A DNA stretch of 64,000 bases from Candidatus Woesearchaeota archaeon (GTDB lineage: Archaea; Nanobdellota; Nanobdellia; Woesearchaeales; JACPBV01), in assembly GCA_016180135.1 (NCBI GenBank), contig JACPBV010000015.1, positions 1 to 64,000 of the forward strand, in the 5' to 3' direction. The position numbers and the translations under genes are program-made. Shown piece after piece: positions 47,539 to 58,500 of the stretch. Each line of letters opens with the position of its first letter. Position 1 is the first letter of the stretch. The notes below the pieces were generated by a model. That model was not told the DNA's origin. It made no database searches and saw nothing but the letters and a program-made list of their open reading frames with translations.

Positions 47539-48957
47539 GTGATGAACAAAAATGTTGTCTTGATGGGAAAAAGTTTAGCTTTCGTAAATAAAGGGATTAT
47601 CGCAGCCTTGATGGCAGTTATGCTTATGGCTGTCTTCGCCAGCGGCGCAGCAGAAATCGGCCTGAGCGCAGAGACGCTGAGCGTCAACGAAAAGCCGACA
47701 AAAGGTTTTTCAACTTCATTCTCGGTAACAAACAACGGCACAGTGAACCTTTCAGGACTTACTGTCGCTCTAACTTCCGCTGATCTCACTAATTTCAATA
47801 CCTCCCTCACCCCATCGTCTTTTTCGCTGAATGTGAACCAGACCCAGATCATCACGGTTTCAGGAACAATCCCCCGGAGCATTAACACCAGGCTCAGCCC
47901 GTTTAAGGGAACGATCACTGTCGGAAATGCGCAGGCATCACGCTCCTTGTCGCTCCAGGTTACTGCTGCATCCCAGCTGGATTTTGACAATGTGAAGGCA
48001 GAAGTTGACGGCAAGACCAAAAGTGTCGATGACGGGGATTCTGTCAAGGATGTCAAGCCCGGAACAAAGCTCATCATCAGGGGAGATGTCAGGAACCTTT
48101 TCACCGACAATGATGATATCACCATCGAAGATGTCACTGTAACGGTCATCATCGAGAATATTGACGATGGCGATGACCTTGAGGAAGAAGATGATGTCGG
48201 CGACATAGACGCTGATGAGAAAGAGTCTTTTAAGGTTGAATTTGAGATCCCTGATGATGTTGACCAGGATGAATTTGATATCACTATCGAGGCTGAAGGC
48301 GACGATGAGAACGGCGCCAAGCACCAGGTTGAGCTGAAAGATGTGACAATTGACGTAGAAAAAGACAAACATGACATCCTCATCACGAAAGCCGTAGTTT
48401 CCCCTACAAAGGTAAGCTGCACAAGATCCATCAGCATGAACATTGACCTGAAGAACCAGGGAAGGTCTGATGAGGACGAAGTTGTTTTAAGGATAGAGAA
48501 TGCCAATCTGGCCATTGCACTCGAAGACACTGCTGTTCCTGAGATTGAAGAGGGGACTGGAGACGATACCGAGCTGAGCAAAAGCTATTCCTTCAAGATT
48601 GCAGACGATGTAAGCCCGGGCACTTATCCTATCTCGATAAGGGCATTCTACGAGACCGATGTCCTTTCCGACATAAAGACTGCAGATGTTGCAGTTGAAG
48701 AATGCAGACAGGCGGGAACATCAGTTCCGCCTTTTCAGGAAGAAGACGAGCCTGTGGTTGTTGTAGCGCCTGAAGAAAGCTCAGACGATGAAGAGCCGCT
48801 TGATGTGATTTCAGAGCCGCTTGATGAGACTACAGAAACAGCAGCATTCGGCCTTTCAACTCCTGTCCTCATTGGCATCGCAAGCCTGCTCGGTGTTGGT
48901 GTTATCGTTATCATCGTCCTTGTGGTAGTGCTTGTTGGGATGAGAAAAAAGGAATAG
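47539..48957 (+). CDS. Secreted/surface protein with Asp/Glu-rich domain and C-terminal TM anchor
   Basis: N-terminal signal peptide, VTNNGTVNLSGL CARDB-like segment, acidic DDGDDLEEEDDVGDIDADEKESF region, terminal IGIASLLGVGVIVIIVLVVVLVGMRKKE. Confidence 0.8.
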   Translation: MMNKNVVLMGKSLAFVNKGIIAALMAVMLMAVFASGAAEIGLSAETLSVNEKPTKGFSTSFSVTNNGTVNLSGLTVALTSADLTNFNTSLTPSSFSLNVNQTQIITVSGTIPRSINTRLSPFKGTITVGNAQASRSLSLQVTAASQLDFDNVKAEVDGKTKSVDDGDSVKDVKPGTKLIIRGDVRNLFTDNDDITIEDVTVTVIIENIDDGDDLEEEDDVGDIDADEKESFKVEFEIPDDVDQDEFDITIEAEGDDENGAKHQVELKDVTIDVEKDKHDILITKAVVSPTKVSCTRSISMNIDLKNQGRSDEDEVVLRIENANLAIALEDTAVPEIEEGTGDDTELSKSYSFKIADDVSPGTYPISIRAFYETDVLSDIKTADVAVEECRQAGTSVPPFQEEDEPVVVVAPEESSDDEEPLDVISEPLDETTETAAFGLSTPVLIGIASLLGVGVIVIIVLVVVLVGMRKKE

Positions 48958-49120
48958 GTGAGATGAAGAAAAGAGAGTGAGATAGGGGGGAATAGGAGTT
49001 CCCGAGCCTGATCACCAGAGATTCGTTTCCACAAGAATAGATTATGATTAATGCAGAAACATCGCATTGATTAATATATATTTATCTCATCATTAAGATT
49101 CCACATAAGGGGGTTGCTGA

Positions 49121-52100
49121 GTGAAAATAAAAGAAAATTTATGGATAGCTGCTGGAATTGTATCCCTTCTCACTAGTTTGCTGATTCTTGCCGGAGCCGC
49201 TTCTGCAGAGATTCTTATAAACGAGATCATGTTTAACCCTACCGACGCCCAGGGCGGCGAGGACACCGGAGAATGGGTTGAGCTCTTCAATAACGGGGAA
49301 GAGGCTGCAGACCTGTCAGGATTCAGGCTCTGCGGCAGCAATCTTCTTGCGGGGTATGTCGAAAGGCTGAACGGCAGCACCGAGGAAGCAAACGGATTTG
49401 CGCTTGAAAGCCAAAGTTTTGCTGTCATCACCAGGGGAGGGACCGGAACCAATGTTTACAGCAGCATGGCAGTTGATCCGGACAGTCTTGCTTTCCACGT
49501 CAGCAGCGCATTATGCACCAGCGGTTTGAGCAATACAGGAGAAACAATTTCGATAGAAAACGCAACCATTCCCGTCGAGCAGGTCACTTACACCAATGGC
49601 ATCGCTGCAGAGGGATTTACCGCTGAGCGCTATAACTTCCTGTCGCAGAAATTTGCCCAGAGTGAATTTGTTGATGGCTCTCCGGGATTTATCAGCAGCA
49701 TCTTCGATGAATCCCCGCCGGAGGGATTTATCGGAACAGAAAAAGCCGTCATCAACGAATCCACAACTATTCTTTTCAATGCCTCAAACTCTACTGATGA
49801 TGCTGCTATTGTGAACTTCACCTACAGTTTTGGCGACGGTAACATCACCACCTCTTCTCAGGACACGATACTTCATCACTTTAACAGAAATGGCACGTTC
49901 ACCATTGTCCTGACCGTAGAAGATGCTGCGGGCAATTCCAATAATACTCCAATCTCCCTGACTGTAAATGACCTTTCGCCTATAGCAGCCTTCTCAGCCT
50001 CAAATGCCACGCCAAAAGAATCCCAGATGATAACCTTCTCAGATATCTCATCCTCAGCGAATGATGCGCTCACGAGCCGCCTTTGGGATTTCGGCGACGG
50101 GACTTTCAACACAAGCGCAAACTCCACCCGCAGCTATCCGGTAAATGGGACATTCACCGTAACCCTCACCGTCAACGACAGCGACGGAAGCTCAAGCGCA
50201 GTTTCCAGGATTGTCAACGTGAGCTTTGAAAACGACGCTCCTTCAATCACCCCCTTTGCAGTAACGTTTGATGAAGATGGGTTTAACGATGCTGTTGACC
50301 TTGACGCCCAGGGAACTGACGAAGAAGATGGCAGTAATCTCACCTGGACTGCAGTGCCCTCAACATCTAATATCACTGCAGTTATCGCATCAGGAAATAT
50401 CCTCAATGTCTCAGGTGCAAAGAACTTCTCGGGCATCGGCAGTATCTCCCTCACAGCAAAAGATTCGGGAAACAGGAATGCGACAGCAGTGATCAACGTT
50501 ACTATTAATCCTGTCAATGACGCTCCGGCAATCCAGCCGGTTGCAAACCTGAGCATCACTCAGGATAAGAAACTTGTCATCCAGCTCAGCGCATCGGACA
50601 TTGACGGCGACAATCTCACCTTCAGCATCACCTCCACATCTCCCTTTGGAGATTTAGGAACTTTAAATGCCACTTCAGGCCTGTTTGAATTCACCCCTAA
50701 TGCTTCTTTTTACAGGAATTTCCCGATTACATTCACAGCCACTGACCCATCAGGCCTGGCTGCTGACACAGCCGCAAACATCTTTGTCTTCTCAACATTA
50801 AATATATCTTCAGTCTCTATCGGGATTTCAGCCCCCCCTACTCAGCTCCTCAGGGAAGGCCAGACAGTCCAGAATGTCCCTCCAGCCTCAATATTGAATT
50901 TCTCAATAACTATAAAAAATACGGGAACCCAGAACATCACCCGGCTCAGGACCCAGATTGGGACAGATGACCTCGATATTGACAGGCCTGACGAAGAGTC
51001 AACGATCCTTTTCCCGGGAGCTTCCCAGGTTTTTTTCTTCAATATCCCGCTGCCTTCGCTCATCGGTGAGGGGATCTATACTTTTGTTGCTGACACTGAG
51101 GGAGATGATGACACGCTCTCCGGGGACGAAAGATCCAGCGATTTCTCTTTTCAGATTAACATCACACGGTCAACCCACGAGCTGCTTATCGAGGATATGG
51201 ATTTCAATGTAAACCCTTCAAAATGCCTTAATGCCAGCGCAGTTACTGTGGAGATCTCCAACATTGGTGACCGGGATGAGGTGTTTGATATCAACATCAC
51301 TCAGCCATCGCTCCGCCTTAATTTCACCGACGAGGATATAAGCCTGCCTTTTAACACGTCAGCCGAGGTCTCAGTCCCCTTTAGCGCAGCCAATGTCCCT
51401 TCAGGGAATTACAGCGTCGAGGCTCAGCTAAAATTTAACTTTGGCCTCCAGGCAAAAAAAGCAAACGCCACATTGTCCATCGATAATTGCGAGCCTGCGC
51501 TGTCAGCCGCACTTCCAGGCATCACCATCGATGAAGGCAGCTCAGCCGCATTGAGCCTCAAAGACTTTTTCACCGATCTCAATAATGATACCCTTTCCTT
51601 TGCAAAAGTGGGCGGCCAGAATCTTTCAATCATTATCTTAACCAACGGCACAGTTACGATAAGCTCCCCAACAGACTTTTTCGGCTCATCCAATGTTTCG
51701 TTCACCGCAAGCGACAGCCAAAACACCACAAGGAGCAACAATATCACAGTTACCGTAACTCCGGTCAATGATGCCCCGGCAATATCAGCAATTCCTTCCC
51801 AGACTGTAAACCAGGGTTCTCCGTTTACATTTCAGGTTGCTGCATCCGATGTAGAGAATGATACATTATCCTTTTCGATTGATGTCAACGATTCCGTCAG
51901 CCTTGCCAGCCTCATCATCAGCCAGTCGGGGCTGATCTCAGGGTTCACTCCCTCAAATGCAGACGCCGGGAAAGTGTTTCTGGTAAATGTCACCGTCAAT
52001 GATTCTTTGAATGCCAGTAAAGCATCCTTTACGCTTGCAGTTTCCAATGTCAATGACGCCCCTCAGTTCAATACCTCAGCATCAATCCCAGATTTCACGA

Positions 52101-55100
52101 TCGCTGAAGACAGTTCAGCATCTCTTTCGCTGGTACCGTTCTTTTTCGACTCTGACGGCGACAGCCTGACTTTTATTTCAGCCAGCAGCAATGAGCATAT
52201 CCGGGTATCTGTCAACCAGACTTCAGGGATAGCGGCAATCACGCCTGATGCAAATTTCAGCGGGACTGGAAATATTTCGTTTGGGGCTTCCGACGGGACA
52301 TCATCCTCAAACTTCAGCAATACGGCAGTTATCAACGTGACTCCGGTCAATGATGCTCCTTCAGTCCAAAGCATCACATCTCCACAGCGTGCCATCGCAG
52401 GGAATGTGTTCTTTCTGGCAGTCAATGCGTCCGATATAGACAATGATACTTTGTCATTTGCCGCAAACACAACCCTCTTTGCCGTCAATGCCAACGGCAC
52501 TATCTCTTTCGTCCCTTCCTTTGATGATGTAGGGCTTTCTGAAGCCATAGCGGTAAATGTTTCCGACGGCAATGCCTCCATAACCAAAGAGTTTATCCTT
52601 GAGGTCATCAACGTCCTCAGCATCAGCGATGAAGCAGTCAGCTTCAATAATTCAGCCTTCGCTCCAATACAGGATAATGAAGTGATAGAAGGGATCATTA
52701 TCGGCCACAATCTCAAAGTCCGCGCCAATGTCACCAATTTTCTCACAAGCGCCCTCAATCTTGGAAGGATGAATGCGACAATTACTGACGGCCAGTCCGG
52801 CCAGTCAGTATTCGCAAAAGCCACAGTCAGCTTAGGAACTTTGCCAAAACAATCTTCACAGACAGTGACCTTAGACTTTGGGAATCTTCCATCAATCCCT
52901 AATGGCGCCTACAGCCTTGTCCTTGAAGCCCGGGGTGAGAATGCATTCGGCACATTTGAGGCGTCCCGGGAGTTTATCATAGCAATATCCAGCGAAGCAG
53001 GCCAGATCCTCCTGAGCAGCATAACAGCTGCGCCTTCGGAGGTAGCCTGCAATAGGGCTTTTACTCTCAATGCTTCCGTCAGGAATTCAGACGGCTTTGG
53101 CAGCAGCCTTAATGCCTCAGTGCAGGCTTCCAGCCAGCAGCTCGGCCTGAACTCAGTCTCATCGTTCCAGGAAATAGCCTTTGGCGATGCCAAAGTGTTC
53201 TCTCTCCCTCTTGCAGCCCCATTTGCTGCAGCTCCGGGAACATATGCATTCACTATCATTGCCAACACCTCCCAGGGGACAGAAGCAAGAGGAACGCAGT
53301 CAATCGTAGTCCAGCCATGCGCCCTCCAGTTCTCGCCGGAAAATGACCCGGTCATCTCGCACAGGGCTCAGCAGCAGTTCGCAATCGCAGACCTCAAAGA
53401 TTTCCCTGTGAGCGAAATCCTCTGGCAGCTTGACGGCATCAATCAGTCCCAGAGCTTCAACCAGGAATCTTTCACCTATCTGCCCGACAACAGGACTGGA
53501 AAAAATTTCCACAGCATCGTTGTCAGGGCCAAAGACAGCAGCGGCAACACGCTCCAGAAAAACTGGCTTCTTACTGCTGCATCATTCCCGATTGCCGATA
53601 CGCTTCAGGCTGCGCCGCAGCTTTCCGCATTGAATGAAAGCCAGCTCGCCAGCGTCAACCTGACGCTCACCAAGGCCAACAGGGGTTCAGTCCAGTTCCT
53701 CGAGCCGGTTGACCTCTCCAATATTGTCGTTCTCGACGGCAAAGTCAACTTCACAGCAACAGGGATCATAGCGGTAGACACCAGCGGCTCAACAGTTGCC
53801 CTGAACAAGCCTGCAAGGATCACCTTGACAGGGCTGTCTTACACCGCTGCCCCAAGAATATTCTTCAACAATGGATTTACAACAGATCCGGCAGCATTCA
53901 CCGATGACTGCACCAACATATTCTGCTTCATCCAGAATTTCACCCCTGCGCCGACAGCCAACGGCCAGATCACGTTTAATGTCACCCACTTTTCAAGCTT
54001 TTTTGTCAATGCGTCGCAGCCCCAGCAGGCGCAGCCAGCGCCGGGGAGCCCGTCTGCCAATGCCGGAAGCGACCAGTCAGTTTCCGCAGGAACAAAGGTT
54101 GCTCTTGACGGCAGCTCCTCAACGGATGCAGACGGCTCAATATCCGCATTTTCCTGGTCGCAGTCCTCAGGCCCTTCAGTCTCAATAAATAATGCCACTC
54201 AGGCAAAAGCAAACTTCATCCCGGCAGTTGATGGAACTTACATCTTTTCCCTTGCCGTAACAGACAATTCCGGGCTGACAGGTTCGGATTCTGTGACAAT
54301 TACCGTCGGTAAGGAAAGCAGGCTCAGGATTACAGACCTTGACATCAAGGTTGGCGATAAGACCAGCAAGGATATTAAGGACGGAGAGACCATCAGCAGG
54401 AAAGCCCAGCCGGGAGATAAAATAGTATTTGACATTGAGGCAGGAAATGCTTTTGCATCATCATCAAACACCGATATTGAAGACATTGAGATTGAAGTTA
54501 CTATCAAGGATGCCGATGACGGCGATGATGTTGATGACACCATCGACATTGAAGACCTTGAGCCCGGTGATGATGATTCCGGAACAGTTACCCTTACCCT
54601 GCCGACGATCATTGACGAAGACACCTACGATGTGGAGATTATTGTTGACGGCGACTCTGATGAAGGTTCTCAGAGAGATGTATTTAATCTCAAGCTTGAA
54701 GTTGAAAAGGACAAGGATGAGCTGCTGATTGACCGCGCTTCCGCCAGCCCCGCAAAAGTCACCTGCGACAGAAGGCCCATCATCAGCTTCAGAGTCGTCA
54801 ATATCGGAAGCAACGACCAGGACGACGCAAGGGTTGTTATTGAAAGCCCGGAGCTGAATATCCTGAAAGTTTTTGACAGCTTAAACCTTGAAGAAGGCGA
54901 CCAGGAAGACGACAGCGCCCTCAGCGAGAGCTTTACAATATCGATCGGCTCAGCCATCGCTCCAGGCAGTTACCCTATAAAGATCAGGGCCTATGCCGAC
55001 AACAATAAGCTTGTTGATGACGAAACTGTCACTTTAGAAGTCGGCAGCTGCGCTGAAAGGCAGGTGACCCCAGTCAGAGAATCCAGAAAAGACGTTGAAG

Positions 55101-55282
55101 TGAAGAAGCTGCCTTCATCTTCAGCAAAAGTCCCTTCTTCGCCGGCATCATCCATCACGTTCAGGGACAGCCCGGAGTATCTTGCGCTCCTGGCTGGCGG
55201 ATTCCTCGTGCTTCTCGTGGTCGGGCTCATCACCCTGATGGTTGCAGTCAAAGTCCTGAGAAAGAAAGGGCAGGTTAAGTGA
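49121..55282 (+). CDS. Giant surface protein (lamin-tail, PKD and cadherin-like repeats)
   Basis: Signal peptide; ILINEIMFNPTDAQGGEDTGEWVELFNNG (lamin-tail); PKD-like FGDGT...; repeated VNPVNDAPAI; C-terminal TM. Confidence 0.88.
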   Translation: MKIKENLWIAAGIVSLLTSLLILAGAASAEILINEIMFNPTDAQGGEDTGEWVELFNNGEEAADLSGFRLCGSNLLAGYVERLNGSTEEANGFALESQSFAVITRGGTGTNVYSSMAVDPDSLAFHVSSALCTSGLSNTGETISIENATIPVEQVTYTNGIAAEGFTAERYNFLSQKFAQSEFVDGSPGFISSIFDESPPEGFIGTEKAVINESTTILFNASNSTDDAAIVNFTYSFGDGNITTSSQDTILHHFNRNGTFTIVLTVEDAAGNSNNTPISLTVNDLSPIAAFSASNATPKESQMITFSDISSSANDALTSRLWDFGDGTFNTSANSTRSYPVNGTFTVTLTVNDSDGSSSAVSRIVNVSFENDAPSITPFAVTFDEDGFNDAVDLDAQGTDEEDGSNLTWTAVPSTSNITAVIASGNILNVSGAKNFSGIGSISLTAKDSGNRNATAVINVTINPVNDAPAIQPVANLSITQDKKLVIQLSASDIDGDNLTFSITSTSPFGDLGTLNATSGLFEFTPNASFYRNFPITFTATDPSGLAADTAANIFVFSTLNISSVSIGISAPPTQLLREGQTVQNVPPASILNFSITIKNTGTQNITRLRTQIGTDDLDIDRPDEESTILFPGASQVFFFNIPLPSLIGEGIYTFVADTEGDDDTLSGDERSSDFSFQINITRSTHELLIEDMDFNVNPSKCLNASAVTVEISNIGDRDEVFDINITQPSLRLNFTDEDISLPFNTSAEVSVPFSAANVPSGNYSVEAQLKFNFGLQAKKANATLSIDNCEPALSAALPGITIDEGSSAALSLKDFFTDLNNDTLSFAKVGGQNLSIIILTNGTVTISSPTDFFGSSNVSFTASDSQNTTRSNNITVTVTPVNDAPAISAIPSQTVNQGSPFTFQVAASDVENDTLSFSIDVNDSVSLASLIISQSGLISGFTPSNADAGKVFLVNVTVNDSLNASKASFTLAVSNVNDAPQFNTSASIPDFTIAEDSSASLSLVPFFFDSDGDSLTFISASSNEHIRVSVNQTSGIAAITPDANFSGTGNISFGASDGTSSSNFSNTAVINVTPVNDAPSVQSITSPQRAIAGNVFFLAVNASDIDNDTLSFAANTTLFAVNANGTISFVPSFDDVGLSEAIAVNVSDGNASITKEFILEVINVLSISDEAVSFNNSAFAPIQDNEVIEGIIIGHNLKVRANVTNFLTSALNLGRMNATITDGQSGQSVFAKATVSLGTLPKQSSQTVTLDFGNLPSIPNGAYSLVLEARGENAFGTFEASREFIIAISSEAGQILLSSITAAPSEVACNRAFTLNASVRNSDGFGSSLNASVQASSQQLGLNSVSSFQEIAFGDAKVFSLPLAAPFAAAPGTYAFTIIANTSQGTEARGTQSIVVQPCALQFSPENDPVISHRAQQQFAIADLKDFPVSEILWQLDGINQSQSFNQESFTYLPDNRTGKNFHSIVVRAKDSSGNTLQKNWLLTAASFPIADTLQAAPQLSALNESQLASVNLTLTKANRGSVQFLEPVDLSNIVVLDGKVNFTATGIIAVDTSGSTVALNKPARITLTGLSYTAAPRIFFNNGFTTDPAAFTDDCTNIFCFIQNFTPAPTANGQITFNVTHFSSFFVNASQPQQAQPAPGSPSANAGSDQSVSAGTKVALDGSSSTDADGSISAFSWSQSSGPSVSINNATQAKANFIPAVDGTYIFSLAVTDNSGLTGSDSVTITVGKESRLRITDLDIKVGDKTSKDIKDGETISRKAQPGDKIVFDIEAGNAFASSSNTDIEDIEIEVTIKDADDGDDVDDTIDIEDLEPGDDDSGTVTLTLPTIIDEDTYDVEIIVDGDSDEGSQRDVFNLKLEVEKDKDELLIDRASASPAKVTCDRRPIISFRVVNIGSNDQDDARVVIESPELNILKVFDSLNLEEGDQEDDSALSESFTISIGSAIAPGSYPIKIRAYADNNKLVDDETVTLEVGSCAERQVTPVRESRKDVEVKKLPSSSAKVPSSPASSITFRDSPEYLALLAGGFLVLLVVGLITLMVAVKVLRKKGQVK

Positions 55283-55510
55283 TTTTGAAGGCCTTCCGTT
55301 GATTAGCTGGTTTATTGACTAAGTTATTGATTAGGTTATTGGCTGGTTTATTGGCTGTTTTTTTGTTTGATTTTTGCTGTTGCAGATTTTATCTGGAAGT
55401 TTTGATGATTTTTGCTGCCTTCCTGATTTTTCCAAAAGTCATTTTTCCGGCAGGAACAGCAGAATATTTATAAAGTCCAGGCGTCATTGCATCATTTGGG
55501 GGATTGGTTG

Positions 55511-58500
55511 ATGGGCAAAGCTAACCATCTTATTGTCCGTTGTATATTTCTTCTTGGAGTAATGCTGCCGCTTTCATATGTAGTTCTTGGGTATGGCGGT
55601 GGTACCCCCGAAGAAGCCCCAGAAATAACCTTTGGGACTGACGAATGGGAATCATTTTACACTATGAACGAATACAACTGGTATCACACCCATACATCTG
55701 GATTGGGAAAATTAAAATTTGGGATAAAAGACATTGCCTCTGGAGATGACTTAGACATCTATGTTTATGACTGGGAAGCAGATGAACGCCTGTGTTACAG
55801 CGATAAGGGCGGCAATGCAAATGAGGAATGCATTGTTGATAAAGGTTCAAATAGCAACGATTGGGGATTTTATATTATGGTCTACCCCTTTGAAAAAAGC
55901 GGAGCATATGCGACAGGAACAATATACACCCGCTGCGAAGATAAATGGCTTAATGAATACAGGTGCTCATCATCAACAAGGCAGAGAAAAAAGCAGAAGA
56001 CTGACTGTAACACCGCATGGGAAGATTATGAAACATGCGCCAACGGCTGCAGCGGAGGAAGCTGCAATTCCTGCTCGAATGACTGCTCGACAAGTGGCGC
56101 AACACGATGCAACGGGAACAACAAAGAAACATGCGGCAACTATGACGGCGATTCCTGCCTTGAATGGGGAAATTCGCAGAGCTGCAGCAGGGGATGCAGC
56201 AACAATGTCTGCAACGATTGCACCCAGGATTCACATTGCGGCACCGACGGCTATATCTGCGACGGAAGCACCAAAAAATACCGTGACTATGCTTGCAGCA
56301 GCAATAAGTGCACCAGCTCAGACAGCAACAGCTACGACTGCAACAATGATGACGGGAATTATTGCAAAACCAGCACTGAAAGAGAATACAGAGATTATTC
56401 ATGCTCAGGAGGATCCTGTTCCTACAGCTCTTCTAACGGAGAAAATTGTGTAAACGGCTGCAGCGGCGGAAGCTGCAATTCCTGCAAAAGCGATGGCTCA
56501 TCCTGTTCATCCAACTCCCAATGCTGCTCAAGCCAATGCCCGGCCGGAACAGGGAGATGCTTCAACAAAAACACATGCAGCTCTTCCCAGTGTGTAAGCG
56601 ATTATTGGGGCTCATGCACCGATTCTGGCGGGCTCTGCTGCTCTGGCGACTCAACTCCCGAGCAATGGTATTGCAGATCTGACAGGAATTGGGCTGAATG
56701 CACTTCAAATAACCATAATGCATGCAGCAAGGAGGGAAACTTTTACTGCACCAAAGAAGGGAGCGCATGGAAATGGAGGACCTGCCCGGATGGCTGCAAC
56801 AGCACATTAGAGAATTGCAATCCCTACATCACCTTATACCAGGCAGAGGATGTTTCCGTCGCCGATGAACAGGTCAAAGTCAATTCCTACATAAAAAATA
56901 CCGGCGGCTCAATGACTTCGGAATGGCTCATTGAGCTTCAGCCAAGAAAAGTTTCTGACCTGCTATCCTACGAAAGCCCCCAAAAGGCATGCGACAGCTC
57001 GAGGCCGGATAATGTCCATAAGACTTACAAGCTTAACAGAGATGAAGCCCTTACCCTTGACCTTGCCTCAACTGTCCCTAATGCAAAATACGATATAGTT
57101 ATGGCCAGCACTGACGGATGCTGCATCGGAAAGGACTGCACTGCAACTGCCCCTTACTCATGGAATACCAAGCTTGCGACAAAAGATGTCTGTTATGATA
57201 AATCGGACAGATGCGATAACTGCACTAAAAAGGGGATTGATCAGGCCTGCGACATTGAAAATGGCCAGCCTTGTGACGGTGAATGTGATCCTCCCGTTGG
57301 AGTTTATTGCGCCGGCGGAACAAAAAAATGCTGGAACTCAAAAAAATGCGCATCGAACCAGTGCGAGAGCTATTGGTGGGCAGAGTGCGCCACTGAAGGG
57401 GAGCCCTGCTGCGATGGCGCCCCCATAGCAGGACAGCACATCTGCAAATCCGAGGCAGGGAATGTTTTTGTTGACTGCACAGAATCCAAGCATACTGCAT
57501 GCGAACAGGTCGGGAATTATTACTGCACAGGCGATGGAAACGTCTGGAGGTGGAGGAATTGCGCAAAGGGCTGCAATGGGGCGACGGGCAAATGCGCTCC
57601 GGAGATAGTTGAGGCGCAGGCAGCAGATGTTTCGGTTGCCGGCGATAAGATCAAGGTTAAGTCCTACCTCAGGAACGACGGCGGCGATATGAATGAAGAA
57701 TGGCTTATTGAGTTCCAGCCAAAAAAAACTGCCGATATCCAGTATGTGGATACCTCTCAGGAAACGTGCGATCCCAACACCCCAAAAAATGTCCACAAGG
57801 ACTACAAGCTCAGCAGCGGTGAAACTGCCACAGTCGAGCTTGAATCTCAGGTTGAGAACGGGGTTTATGACATCAGGATGGTGGCATATGACCAGTGCTG
57901 TGTCGGCCCGACCGGAAACAGCAACTGTCAGGAAACAACCCCATATTATGACACTGACGCAACAAGCATCATCAAAAGAGATGTCAATGTCTGTGTGGAT
58001 AGGCTTGGAATCTGTGATGACTGCCTGAATAGGGATCCTGGCCAGAGCTGCGATGTCGCAAATGGCGCCGGCTGCCACAGGGAATGCAAAGATAATCTTG
58101 AATGCTCCGGCGGAATCAAAAAATGCTGGGACCCGAAAAACTGCAACACAAACCAATGCACAAGCTTCTGGTGGGGTGAATGCTATGATCAGGGCGAGCT
58201 TTGCTGCGGTAATGACCCCGTCCCTGCGCAGAATTTCTGCAATGCGACAAAAAAGTTTTCCTACTGCACCGACAGCATCCATACTCCCTGCGATAAGAAG
58301 GACAGTTACTTCTGCTCCCTTGAGGATGGAAAATGGGCGTGGAGAGCCTGCGGATTTGGGTGCGATAGTGCAACAGGTGCATGCAAACCGAACATAATTG
58401 AATATCAGGCAGCTGAAGTTGCTGTTGACCAGAATAAGATTACCGCAAAGTCCCACCTGAAAAACACAGGTGCGCCGATGCAGTCTGACTGGCTTGTTGA

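Noticed and set aside
47502-48581. 359-aa minus-strand ORF (MLSSVSSPVPSSIS...)
   Set aside because: Antisense shadow of the Asp/Glu-rich surface-protein CDS; Ser/Thr-rich composition is what the reverse frame of acidic codons gives.
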